This document shows positions 1 through 7,600 of a stretch of 12,779 bases of DNA, in pieces. Source of the stretch: Candidatus Fermentibacterota bacterium. Lineage in GTDB: Bacteria > JAFGKV01. The position numbers and the translations under genes are program-made. The notes under the pieces were generated by a model. The model did no database searches. It was not told the origin of the DNA and worked only from the letters and a program-made list of their open reading frames with translations. Each line of letters opens with the position of its first letter. Within the stretch, counting starts at the first letter, position 1. The stretch is taken from positions 1 to 12,779 of the forward strand of contig JAUXFG010000107.1 of NCBI GenBank assembly GCA_030620115.1, given 5' to 3'.

Positions 1-164
1 ATCTCTCCTCATTCCTTGATCCATCATCTGAACGCTGAACGCTTCCTTCTCCCATCCCCCCCAAGATTGTCAGATTCCAGATCCCCCCTCTTCCTCCTCC
101 CATTCGATGTTCGATGTTGGATGTTGAATCCCCATTCTCTCAATCCTTCTCCCAATCTCCTCTC
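1..164. repeat. Repeat-filled intergenic stretch after mocA
   Basis: I see no gene here. The stretch is a string of short words found elsewhere in the window. Positions 24-58 are the exact reverse complement of 12591-12625 (35 bp). Positions about 68-84 carry a word reading GGAATCTGACAATCT on the minus strand, which recurs at 7291-7309. Positions 102-130 hold the GATGTT-type tandem word seen again at 860-892 and, inverted, at 7561-7600. Long pyrimidine runs separate the words. No obvious terminator for the mocA gene could be made out. Confidence 0.75.
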
Positions 165-782
165 TCAATCTGTGTAATCTGTGGTTCGGAATTCCCCCCC
201 CTCCTCCAACCAGCCTTGAAGCTGTTCCCGGGTATCGAGATCTCGGAGCACGGATGGATCGTCTGTCTCTATCCGGAGCACCTGGCCCGGTATAGCCGCT
301 AGCAGGCTTCGGAGATTGAGACGGCGGTCGCTGAGCATTCGCATCCATGCCTTCCGGGCCAGGATCAATGGATGCCCTCCCTTTCCTTGGTACACGGGTT
401 TGGCGGCCAGTGCGCACGAAAACGCCGTCAGGGATGAAGCCAAAAGAGACAGGGTGCTGCTTTTGACGCCAGGGCAGTCCACCGGGTGAATGAACACGAG
501 CTCGGCTTCAGGGGGAAGGTGCTGGAGGCCGGAACGGACCGAACTCGCCATCCCCCGCCACGGTGCACGGTTTCGGACCGTCATAATCCCCAGCGAACTA
601 GCGTGGCTTTCCACGGCAGGCGCATTGAATCCTGTCACCACGATGGGTGAGATATCGATGCTCTTGTAGGGCTCGCAGACTGCCTCCAACATGGTGATCT
701 GGTTTTTTCTGAGGAGCGGTTTTGATCGCCCCATGCGCGTAGAGGCGCCTGCGGCCAGGATGATGGCGCGGGCCTTTAACAT
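165..782 (-). CDS. mocA: MocA-like molybdenum cofactor cytidylyltransferase
   Basis: A 205-aa nucleotidyltransferase of the MobA/MocA family. It probably transfers CMP from CTP to molybdopterin, giving the MCD form of the cofactor used by xanthine-oxidase-family enzymes in the cytoplasm. The N-terminal nucleotide loop LAAGASTRMG is at residues 9-18, with Lys21 following. PWRGMASSVRSGL (74-86) resembles the family's NPxWxxGMxSSLxxGL motif. HPVDCPG (99-105) carries the usual metal-binding Asp, GGHP is at 135-138, and DLDT (181-184) matches the C-terminal DIDT motif. E. coli MocA is near 192 aa, so the protein is full length. Its last 10 or so residues come from a dispersed repeat. It lies about 190 bp downstream of the molybdenum hydroxylase genes on the same strand, which supports CTP rather than GTP as substrate. 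The ATG at 782 has no clear Shine-Dalgarno. An alternative is another small-molecule nucleotidyltransferase of the same fold. Confidence 0.85.
   Translation of the reverse strand: MLKARAIILAAGASTRMGRSKPLLRKNQITMLEAVCEPYKSIDISPIVVTGFNAPAVESHASSLGIMTVRNRAPWRGMASSVRSGLQHLPPEAELVFIHPVDCPGVKSSTLSLLASSLTAFSCALAAKPVYQGKGGHPLILARKAWMRMLSDRRLNLRSLLAAIPGQVLRIETDDPSVLRDLDTREQLQGWLEEGGEFRTTDYTD
167..186 (-). repeat. Direct-repeat word inside the mocA 3' end
   Basis: On the minus strand this reads AACCACAGATTACACAGATT, a two-unit direct repeat of an ACAGATTA core. From memory, such words are widely dispersed in intergenic DNA of several uncultivated bacterial lineages. Here it is in frame and encodes the C-terminal residues TTDYTD of the MocA-like protein. 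No second copy was seen in this window. Confidence 0.5.
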
Positions 783-972
783 CGCTGACTATCGGACATA
801 CATAGCACCATGGGTATTTCCTCTCCTCGATCTCAGCAGGATCATCTTCCTCCTTCGGCGTTCGATGTTGAATGTTCGATGTTCGATGTTGGCTCACTAC
901 GGAGATGGCCTCTTCTCTTCACGTCGCTCTGCACATCCTCGGTGTTACGTGTGTCTGCCGCCAGCTTCAGCA
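783..972. repeat. Gap between beta-subunit gene and mocA with GATGTT-type repeat
   Basis: This 190-bp stretch separates two genes that otherwise look co-transcribed. Positions 860-892 are four or five tandem, slightly varied units built on TTCGATGTT/GAATGTT. The flank CTTCGGCGTT before them resembles the minus-strand flank of the copy at 7561-7600. No gene and no convincing promoter were seen, so whether mocA is read from the upstream operon is unresolved. Confidence 0.65.
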
Positions 973-1914
973 TCAGGAGCGCCGCACTGCTCTCTGAAGA
1001 AGAACCGCCGCGGCATGACGGAGGTACGCGGGATCATATAGCCCTGTCTGGACCGAGGGGAAGATCGTGGTCAAGGCTTCTTCGAGATCGGTGAAATCGC
1101 CACTGCTGTCAGAGATTGTCGGCGGCAGGAGGCGTGGCCAGGGGAGTGGGGCGCTCACGGCGATTCTGCGCGCTGGTGGTGTGTGCTTCGACACGGGCGA
1201 TATTTCCGCAACGGCGAGTGCGATCTCCGGATAGTCGATGCTCGTGCGCCGGGTGAGGACTTCCCATCGGATTCCTCCCTTGGATCCTGAGTTGGGGATG
1301 ATGACTCGCGAGAGAAGCCCCGGCGCTTGGAGATCGGCAGGTGCGAGGTCTCGTGGGTAAAGCGATTCCAAGGTAATGGTGGTCGGTCCCCGAGAAGTGA
1401 GAAACTCGAGTCTGGCATCAGCAGCCAAGAGCACTGCTGCCAGGAGGGAACGTTGGCTGGCGTGACACTCGTCGGCGTCCCCTCCTGCGCGGCATATCGC
1501 GCCCCCGGTTCTCAGGCACGCGCCGTGCGCGGACCGCCAAAAAAAAGGTCTGTTGAGAAAACGACATCGTGGCGCTTGCAGCAGATTCCCGCCCAGTGTG
1601 GCCGCGGTACGTATGCCGGCGCTTGCTACCCTGAGACATGCCGCTCGCAGCCAAGCAGGGACGGATGGATGGACAGAGAGATCAGCCAATGTTACCGCGC
1701 TCCCCAGCGAGAGTGTCTCGCCGTCGCATGCCACCATGGCGATCTCCGGGATCCCGCTGATGTGCACCAGGGATACGCCGTCCAGGAGCCCAAGCGTACA
1801 TCGTGGGATCAGATCGGTGCCGCCGGCCAGGGGCAGAAAGCCCTCCTCTACCAAACCGACGGCTTCGGCAAGGTCAGTTGCCACCACGAGATTGCCAATG
1901 GCCCCGGGTTTCAT
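973..1914 (-). CDS. Molybdenum hydroxylase FAD subunit (beta), HcrB-like with [4Fe-4S] insert
   Basis: A 313-aa FAD-binding subunit of the xanthine-oxidase / aryl-CoA-reductase family, passing electrons between donor or acceptor and the iron-sulfur subunit. The flavin motif PLAGGTDL is at residues 28-35, a second family motif TAATLGGNL at 103-111, and the CO-dehydrogenase flavoprotein C-terminal domain runs from about 210 to 310. The ordinary family continues straight from GGNL into the ALLAL-type helix. This protein instead has roughly 40 extra residues holding Cys117, Cys133, Cys141 and Cys150 (spacings 16, 8, 9). From memory, 4-hydroxybenzoyl-CoA reductase beta subunits have such an insert binding an extra [4Fe-4S] cluster with the same spacing. 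The start ATG overlaps the alpha-subunit stop as ATGA, showing tight coupling. Substrate is not determined, and xanthine dehydrogenase subunit B is the generic alternative. Confidence 0.9.
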   Translation of the reverse strand: MKPGAIGNLVVATDLAEAVGLVEEGFLPLAGGTDLIPRCTLGLLDGVSLVHISGIPEIAMVACDGETLSLGSAVTLADLSVHPSVPAWLRAACLRVASAGIRTAATLGGNLLQAPRCRFLNRPFFWRSAHGACLRTGGAICRAGGDADECHASQRSLLAAVLLAADARLEFLTSRGPTTITLESLYPRDLAPADLQAPGLLSRVIIPNSGSKGGIRWEVLTRRTSIDYPEIALAVAEISPVSKHTPPARRIAVSAPLPWPRLLPPTISDSSGDFTDLEEALTTIFPSVQTGLYDPAYLRHAAAVLLQRAVRRS

Positions 1915-4136
1915 GGCGAATACATCTCTAAAACCATGTCCGGGAAGAGTGGAATGGAGTCGAGATCAACGCCCAATGCCCTGGATGCGGCATTGGCAAT
2001 GGCGGGTATCACAGGGAGAAGCGGGCCTTCCCCCACCTCCTTGGCGCCTCGGGGTCCTTCTGGATCAGGAGCTTCCACAATTAGGGGGTGGATGCGCGGC
2101 AGGTCACCCACGAGTGGGACGCCATAGTCGATCAGAGCCACGGGATCGGTCACCGAACCCACCAGTCCCGTGCTTTCCAAGAGTGCCTCTCCATAACCCA
2201 TGATGGCGCACCCGTAGAGTTGTGCAAGAACACTCTTACGATCTATGGCCGTGCCGCAATCGTGGGCCAGCCAAAGATCCAAGACACGGATCAGCCCGAG
2301 CTCCTTGTCCACCGATACCCGAGCTACCGCCGCGCTGAAGCTGTATGCGGGGGAAGGCCCCAAGGCGCTCCCCTTATAGTGGGCCGGTTTCATGTCCGGC
2401 CTATAGTGGCCAGTGCCCAATACGAGGCCGGCCTGCTCCTCCGCAAGGGCGATCGCCTTCTTCAGGCTGAGGCCTCGGCCCTCATCAGCCTTGGACACGA
2501 TCCTGCCGGGAATGATATCGAGTTCCTCCACCGGTATCTTCAGCCTGGCGGAAGCGGCACGAAGCAGCTGCTTTCTGACCTCCTGCGCCGCGGCGATGAC
2601 CGATTTTCCCGCCATGAGTGTAACGCGGCTGGAGTAGGAGCCCAGGTCAACAGGACAGGCGTCGGTATCACCCGCCAAAACCGTTACTCTATGTCTTTCT
2701 TGCCCCAGAGTCTCGGCAGCGAGCTGGGCCATAGCATGCTCCGTGCCTTGGCCGATCTCCGCGACGCCTGTGTACAAGGTGAACAGGCCCGATCGATCCG
2801 CCCGGAGCATTGCCTGGGAGTGAGGCAAGCGGTTGGGGAAAATGGGGAAGGCGGCGCCCGAGATGTATGCAGAACCGGCCACGCCCAGGGCTTCACCCTC
2901 TACGGAGGAGTCAAACCATCCACTGGCGCCGGCCACCCGGTCCAGACAGGCACCGAAGCCCGTGGAGCCGATCTTCAACTCATTCACTGTACTGGCACCG
3001 GGTGCAAGCGCAAGCTCCCGGCGCCAGACCAAAGGATCGATGCCCAATGATACTGCAGCTTTGTCTATCAGTCGCTCCATGGCGAAGCGTATCTGCACGG
3101 AACCGTGGCCCCTCTTCGGCCCGGCGGGAGGTGCATTGGTGAAGTATCGTCGGCTTCGAAACCGGAGCGCCTTCAGCTTGTATGGAATGGCCAGGAGCTG
3201 GCCGGCATAATGGGTGGTTACCACGCCAAGCCCGGCATATGCCCCGCCATCCAGGGAGATATCCGCATCAATGGCCAGTATCTCGTGGTTCGACCCTAGT
3301 GCGAGGCGCAGGTCCATAAGCGCATGATGCCGGCCTCGGTGCGTGTAGAATACCTCTTCCCTGGTCAGTATCAGTCGAACGGGGCGATTGAGCATTTTGG
3401 AAAGCTGTGCGGTGACGATTTCGTGACTGAAGGTTTCACATTTGCCGCCGAATCCACCGCCCACCTTGGGCTTGAGCACCCTCACGGCGGCAGGATCGAG
3501 GTCCAGCGCACATGCGAGGTTGTGTTGGAGATGAAAAGGAGACTGCGTTGAGCTCCAGATCCAGAGCCGCTGCTCCGGCCGCCACCAGGCCACGGCGCCG
3601 TGGGTTTCCATGGCCGCGTGAGTGCTGCCGGCATAGGAATAGGATCCGGAAACGATTCGTTGCGCACTAGAGAAGCACTCATCCACCGGGCCGAAGGAGA
3701 GCCGTACGTCCCGAAGAATATTGTCCGGCATGGAGGCATGGATGGTCGTGGCCCCGGTAGCTGATGCCTGAATATCAGGGATAAAAGGCAACGAGCGGTA
3801 GAGGATCCGTACCCGGTCGGCTCCATGGCGCGCTGCCTCAGGCGTCACGGCCACCACTGCGGCCACGGGTTCGCCCACGTATCGCACCACGTCCAGCGCC
3901 AACGGCGGCTCATCGCGGGAAGTGGGGATCATCCCCACCTTGCGATGGAAAACCGCCCCATCCACGGCGGCCAGCACACCCGGCGTGGACAACGCACCGG
4001 CAAGGTCTACCTTTTCCAACTGTGCGTAGGCTTTCGTGGATCGGGCCAAGGCGGCGTACAAGAGACCGGGAGGTTGAATATCGGCCACGTACTGATCGAA
4101 GCCAAAGGCTGCAGTGCCGGTTGATCGTGCCATCAT
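1911..4136 (-). CDS. Molybdenum hydroxylase catalytic subunit (alpha), HcrA-like
   Basis: The molybdopterin-binding catalytic subunit, 741 aa from the ATG at 4136. The N-terminal hammerhead domain is intact (VRYVGEPVAAVVAVTPEAA near residues 84-102). Later family motifs, numbered from this start, are GGGFGGK at 226-232, NAPPAGPKRGHG at 334-345, GQGTEHAMAQLAAE at 463-476, GSYSSRVT at 499-506 and RGAKEVGEG at 696-704. The last contains the conserved active-site glutamate, Glu700. GSYSSRVT, the THRGR segment and the NxPPxGxxRGHG form recall HcrA of 4-hydroxybenzoyl-CoA reductase (about 769 aa) more than purine dehydrogenases. The reading frame is open to an ATG at 4187, but the ATG at 4136 overlaps the gamma-subunit stop as ATGA and fits the family's N-terminus, so I chose it. 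The stop overlaps the beta start in the same way. It should carry molybdopterin cytosine dinucleotide, matching the downstream mocA. The substrate is inferred only loosely. Confidence 0.9.
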   Translation of the reverse strand: MMARSTGTAAFGFDQYVADIQPPGLLYAALARSTKAYAQLEKVDLAGALSTPGVLAAVDGAVFHRKVGMIPTSRDEPPLALDVVRYVGEPVAAVVAVTPEAARHGADRVRILYRSLPFIPDIQASATGATTIHASMPDNILRDVRLSFGPVDECFSSAQRIVSGSYSYAGSTHAAMETHGAVAWWRPEQRLWIWSSTQSPFHLQHNLACALDLDPAAVRVLKPKVGGGFGGKCETFSHEIVTAQLSKMLNRPVRLILTREEVFYTHRGRHHALMDLRLALGSNHEILAIDADISLDGGAYAGLGVVTTHYAGQLLAIPYKLKALRFRSRRYFTNAPPAGPKRGHGSVQIRFAMERLIDKAAVSLGIDPLVWRRELALAPGASTVNELKIGSTGFGACLDRVAGASGWFDSSVEGEALGVAGSAYISGAAFPIFPNRLPHSQAMLRADRSGLFTLYTGVAEIGQGTEHAMAQLAAETLGQERHRVTVLAGDTDACPVDLGSYSSRVTLMAGKSVIAAAQEVRKQLLRAASARLKIPVEELDIIPGRIVSKADEGRGLSLKKAIALAEEQAGLVLGTGHYRPDMKPAHYKGSALGPSPAYSFSAAVARVSVDKELGLIRVLDLWLAHDCGTAIDRKSVLAQLYGCAIMGYGEALLESTGLVGSVTDPVALIDYGVPLVGDLPRIHPLIVEAPDPEGPRGAKEVGEGPLLPVIPAIANAASRALGVDLDSIPLFPDMVLEMYSP

Positions 4137-4597
4137 GGAGCGTTGAGTTTCAGGAGGGCCTCCATCATGAGCGGATAGCCGCCACATCGACAGACATGAC
4201 CGGAGAGGGCTTGCTCCAGCTGATCAGCAGACGGCTGCGGAGCCCGGGAGAAGAGGGCGAAGAGCTCCACCAGTATGCCCGGGGCGCAGAATCCACATTG
4301 AAATGCGTGTTTGTTCTCCAGTGCCGCGGCAATGTCTTGGGCTAAAGGTTCAGCGATAAGGCCGCCGGCAGTAAGTATGTGAGCGCCGCTCAAGGTTGCG
4401 GTGAGCCGCAGGCAGCTGGGGGTGGCCCGCCCATCAATGAGTACGGTGCAGGCTCCGCATGCACCCTCACGACAGCCCCATTTCACGTCAGTGAGGCCGA
4501 GCCTGTGGCGGAGGGTATCGAGCAGGATCTCGCCTGGATCGACGCAAAGCCGGTGGAGGCGTCCGTTTACGGTAAAATTAGCGTGTGCTGTTCCCAT
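4133..4597 (-). CDS. Molybdenum hydroxylase [2Fe-2S] subunit (gamma), HcrC-like
   Basis: A 154-aa small iron-sulfur subunit that carries electrons between the molybdenum site and the flavin or extra cluster. The N-terminal plant-ferredoxin-type cluster is bound by Cys42, Cys47, Cys50 and Cys62 (GCREGACGACTV, then PSC). The C-terminal helical [2Fe-2S] domain has QCGFC (Cys101, Cys104) and HVCRC (Cys136, Cys138). All eight ligands are present and the length matches CoxS/HcrC proteins. A TTG at 4633 would add 12 residues. I prefer the ATG at 4597 because the family starts just before the FTVNG strand. Even so, the gene overlaps the end of the upstream amylase gene by 20 bp and has no strong Shine-Dalgarno at proper spacing, suggesting translational coupling. 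Its stop overlaps the alpha start. The order gamma-alpha-beta is, as I recall, that of hcrCAB. Confidence 0.93.
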   Translation of the reverse strand: MGTAHANFTVNGRLHRLCVDPGEILLDTLRHRLGLTDVKWGCREGACGACTVLIDGRATPSCLRLTATLSGAHILTAGGLIAEPLAQDIAAALENKHAFQCGFCAPGILVELFALFSRAPQPSADQLEQALSGHVCRCGGYPLMMEALLKLNAP

Positions 4598-7229
4598 GTC
4601 GGGAAAAGTGCGCGGAGAACTCCTCGGGCACAAGTACCACGCCGCTCAACCCTGGGCACTGGATCCGGAGCATCGACCCGCGCTGATTCAATGCCGGAGG
4701 GATCCCCACGTGCATCACCGGCTCCCAAAGATTCGCCCTGTTATTGGAGCCAGGGAGATCATTCAATGTAATCTGACGTACCTGGGAAGCGAAGTTCAAG
4801 ACCACCACACACGGCGCATCGCCGGGGCGCAGATACACAAGCACGCCCTGGGCCGCGTGGAGCCATTGCACGGTGGCGCCCCTGAGCGCGAGGAAAGATC
4901 TTCTCAAGTGAATCAGGTTTTCCATGGTCTGAATCGGCAGTTCCTCGGCCCCTTGGGCATGCCCCGGTTGGAGGATCATGGGAGCGCCCGGCCATGTGAA
5001 GAGCCATAGTCCCGCCACCGCGCACTGCTCGAGGGAGAATTGTCTCGCCAATGGAGGCGTGTCATGATTCTCCAGGTAGGTCATTCCCACGGATTCCCGC
5101 GGATATCTGCTGGTGATTCGTGCCCAATGCGCCGGTATCTCCTCGGTAAGCACGGCGCCTTTGAGGAGGTCGAGCATCAAGCCGTAGAAGTCGGTGTCAT
5201 AGCTCATGTCGAGGGCCGCATAGTGGAATCTCGGTTCCCGAGGTATTACCTCACCAAGGAGAAGGAAGTCGGGGCGGTGTATTCGTGACTGCTCTCTGAG
5301 CTGGTGGATGAACGGCAAAGGAAGCGCCCACGCGAGATCGAGACGATAGCCGTCAAAGCCCATCTGCTGCCAGTAGGCTGCGCACGCCAAGAGATGGTGC
5401 CGGGCCGCGGGATTGGTCAGATCGAGATTCACCAATTGATCCCAGTGGAACCAGTGGGCGGGCGATCTCCCTTGACTCCATCGATACCAGCGATGCCATG
5501 TGCTGCGTGGGTCGCCGGCGGAGAGATAGCGCGGCGCCTGGTCCGAGGTATGGTTGGCCACGAAATCGAGAATCACTTTCTGGCCGAGACCGTGGGCCTG
5601 GTGTATCAATCGCCGGAGATCATCCATGGTGCCCAGTGACGGATCAAGGGAGAAGTGATCGGTTGGGCCATAGCCATGTGGTAAGGGCCCAGGCAGAATA
5701 GGGGGGAGCCAGATCGTGTTGACTCCAAACATTGCAAGCGTCGAAAGAGAGGTGATGGTTTTCAGAAACCGTTGGCGTGGCACCCAGCATATGATGGCAT
5801 CCCGCGCCCACGACGGGGGCTCATGGAGCACCGTAAGGAGCGTCGAATCTCCCTCCGTACGAGATTCGAGGAGAGAAAGAGGCGGAAAGTAGTGAGCGGG
5901 ATCTCTGGACGACACAAGCATCCTCGTGATCGGTTCTTCCGATGTAGGAAAGGAGAGTGCCGTCGCTGGATCCATCGGGATCGGCTCCATGGAGCCCGGC
6001 CAGACGAACACATTCGCCGAGGCTTCCACATTGGAAGGCGTCTCCATCCGCCATCGTCCGTTTGGTTCTTGGATGAAGTCGAACGCTGGTGCGGATCCCA
6101 CATCACGAACAACAAGGAGGGAGTTTTTTCCTAAAACATGCCTCGCCGCATCCCTGATCCGAAGAGTCCTGTTTATACAGAACTGGTACTCGTGGATGCC
6201 TGGATCGGGGGCGAGCCATGCCTCCCATACGCCGTCGGGGCGGCATGTGAGCGGATTCCTGCCCATGCGCCAGCCGTTCCATGAACCAAGCACACAGGCC
6301 TCAAGGATCTGCAGGCTGTCCCACGTGGACTCCTCGGGGGCGAGGACAAAATGAACCGGCGTGACGGGGGGGCCGCCGCAGACCAGGAGGAGCGTATCCG
6401 GCTCTGACCATAGTTGTCCATCAGAGACGCGAAGCACCAGTCGTGTGGTTCCTGGTTTGGGAACGATTTTGGGATAGGGGGTATCGGCGCCGTCGAGGAT
6501 CGGCAAAGAGGGGTGTTCCACTACCGTCCACGAGAATTCCTGCAGGGCTTCGCCGTCGGGATCGTAGCTGCCGCCCCCGTCCAACTCAATAGGCCACTTG
6601 GGCCGTGCGAAGACCAACCCCGCCGTTCTTGCTTTTGGCGATTGATTCCTGCGATTCACCAAGAGCATGTAGCTCAGGGAGTCGCCATGGCCCGCCATGG
6701 AGCGGGCGCTGGCGTGGAGCATGATCTCACCTTCAGGCAACGAATCCACGGTACATCGAAGAAGAGTACCCTGACGGATCGATGGGTGCAGCGCAAAGGT
6801 TCTTGCTCCTAAACGCAGCATACACCGTTCGGGATCGGGCGGGGCGCCGTCAGCGCCCGGGGTATACCGCAGAGAGATCCCAAAGGGCTGAACGCGTAAC
6901 ACCTCTCCGGGAATCGGAGAGTCTACCGCGAGGCGCGGGTGGTTCTCATAGCCCACCCTGAGCAAGGAGTTGCTGTGTGAGCCCCCATACCGCGGATTTC
7001 GTGGATCCTTGATCCAATGGTGGCCATTGACAAGGAAACGATACTCGTACGTACCGGGGCTGAGCTCCACCTCTGTTTCCCACAAACCGGCGGTGTCAGG
7101 GCTTTGCACAAGCGCCTGCGGCGCCCAGCCATTCCAGCTGCCCGCCACGGCGACGCTATCGATATTCGGCTGCATCACGGCCACACGCGTCAGCTCGAAG
7201 ATCGGGAGGAGCAGGAGCCCGGGATTCAT
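4578..7229 (-). CDS. Multi-module GH13 alpha-amylase-family protein
   Basis: An 883-aa glycoside hydrolase expected to act on alpha-glucans such as glycogen or maltooligosaccharides. Modules in order: a CBM48/AMPK-type carbohydrate-binding domain (about 20-92, GSWNGW at 30-35 and YEYRFLVNG at 61-69); an uncertain beta region; a PKD-like domain (about 205-285, SYDPDG at 221-226); a second CBM48-like domain (about 293-374, GSWNGW at 315-320); and a GH13 barrel from about 475 to 780. The barrel has region I DFVANH (555-560), region II GFDGYRLD with nucleophile Asp631, region III LLGEV with acid/base Glu660, and region IV ENHD with Asp723, so the triad is intact. A C-terminal beta domain follows. 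The usual PDLN-type motif before region II is replaced by LVNLD, so the subfamily is unclear. No classical signal peptide is visible: the N-terminus MNPGLLLLPIFEL lacks basic residues. A frame stop lies just upstream of the ATG and repeats begin there. It is the first gene of the block and overlaps the gamma-subunit gene. Confidence 0.9.
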   Translation of the reverse strand: MNPGLLLLPIFELTRVAVMQPNIDSVAVAGSWNGWAPQALVQSPDTAGLWETEVELSPGTYEYRFLVNGHHWIKDPRNPRYGGSHSNSLLRVGYENHPRLAVDSPIPGEVLRVQPFGISLRYTPGADGAPPDPERCMLRLGARTFALHPSIRQGTLLRCTVDSLPEGEIMLHASARSMAGHGDSLSYMLLVNRRNQSPKARTAGLVFARPKWPIELDGGGSYDPDGEALQEFSWTVVEHPSLPILDGADTPYPKIVPKPGTTRLVLRVSDGQLWSEPDTLLLVCGGPPVTPVHFVLAPEESTWDSLQILEACVLGSWNGWRMGRNPLTCRPDGVWEAWLAPDPGIHEYQFCINRTLRIRDAARHVLGKNSLLVVRDVGSAPAFDFIQEPNGRWRMETPSNVEASANVFVWPGSMEPIPMDPATALSFPTSEEPITRMLVSSRDPAHYFPPLSLLESRTEGDSTLLTVLHEPPSWARDAIICWVPRQRFLKTITSLSTLAMFGVNTIWLPPILPGPLPHGYGPTDHFSLDPSLGTMDDLRRLIHQAHGLGQKVILDFVANHTSDQAPRYLSAGDPRSTWHRWYRWSQGRSPAHWFHWDQLVNLDLTNPAARHHLLACAAYWQQMGFDGYRLDLAWALPLPFIHQLREQSRIHRPDFLLLGEVIPREPRFHYAALDMSYDTDFYGLMLDLLKGAVLTEEIPAHWARITSRYPRESVGMTYLENHDTPPLARQFSLEQCAVAGLWLFTWPGAPMILQPGHAQGAEELPIQTMENLIHLRRSFLALRGATVQWLHAAQGVLVYLRPGDAPCVVVLNFASQVRQITLNDLPGSNNRANLWEPVMHVGIPPALNQRGSMLRIQCPGLSGVVLVPEEFSAHFSRHGNSTR

Positions 7230-7335
7230 TCTGGATCAACTGGGGTGATGAGGTGATGCTGGATTGCGAAATGAGGGATTGGGAGGAAGAATCTGGAATC
7301 TGACAATCTATGATCTGTCAATCTGGAAGAAAGAG

Positions 7336-7435
7336 AGATTCTTCGCTCATGTGACTCGCTCAGAATGACAGGGGTGATTGGCATTGGATGTAACAATAGG
7401 TGTCATTCTGAGGGAGCGGAGCGACCGAAGAATCT
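7336..7435. repeat. Palindromic repeat element, copy 1
   Basis: Two 35-nt arms (7336-7370 and 7401-7435) are separated by a 30-nt loop. The outer 10 nt (AGATTCTTCG / CGAAGAATCT) and inner 12 nt (CTCAGAATGACA / TGTCATTCTGAG) pair perfectly, and the middle 13 nt pair poorly. The same design occurs at 12645-12745. The shared flanks GAAGAAAGAGAG before and GGGTGGGG after suggest one defined element. Words of this CATTCTGAG...GAAGAATCT type are, from memory, scattered in many uncultivated-bacterium genomes. The function is unknown, and it could fold as RNA on either strand. Confidence 0.8.
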
Positions 7436-7473
7436 GGGTGGGGGGATGGGGGAATGCGAAATGTTGGATTGCT

Positions 7474-7516
7474 GGATTGCGAAATGGGTGATTGGGGGGA
7501 AGAATCTGGAATCTGG
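7474..7516. repeat. Direct repeat of 7261-7302
   Basis: The segment begins GGATTGCGAAATG and ends GAAGAATCTGGAATCTG. It matches 7261-7302 in the same orientation with a few substitutions. The first copy lies before the palindromic element and this one after it, so the two direct repeats bracket the element. Further partial copies of the GCGAAATG core are at 7456-7471 and 7531-7546. Confidence 0.7.
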
Positions 7517-7560
7517 AAGAATGGGGAATTGCGAAATGTTGGATTGGGGAATGGGAGAAA

Positions 7561-7600
7561 TGAACATCCAACATCGAACATTCAACATTCAACGTCGAAG
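7561..7600 (-). repeat. GATGTT-type tandem word, inverted copy
   Basis: On the minus strand this reads CTTCGACGTTGAATGTTG followed by TTCGATGTTGGATGTT units. It belongs to the same family as 102-130 and 860-892 on the plus strand. The units are 9 to 10 nt and vary at one or two positions. There is no hairpin potential, so it is a simple dispersed tandem word and not a CRISPR-like array. Confidence 0.7.

Noticed and set aside
102-892. Possible CRISPR array from tandem GATGTT words
   Set aside because: The units are 9-10 nt, directly adjacent and degenerate, with no spacers of constant length and no cas genes.
2088-3050. A 320-codon open frame on the plus strand, with others at 1327-2203
   Set aside because: They lie opposite the molybdenum hydroxylase alpha and beta genes, whose motifs are unmistakable. 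The antisense proteins look random.
4137-4187. Longer alpha-subunit start at the ATG at 4187
   Set aside because: It would add 17 residues overlapping the gamma gene with no family similarity, while the ATG at 4136 gives a standard ATGA overlap.
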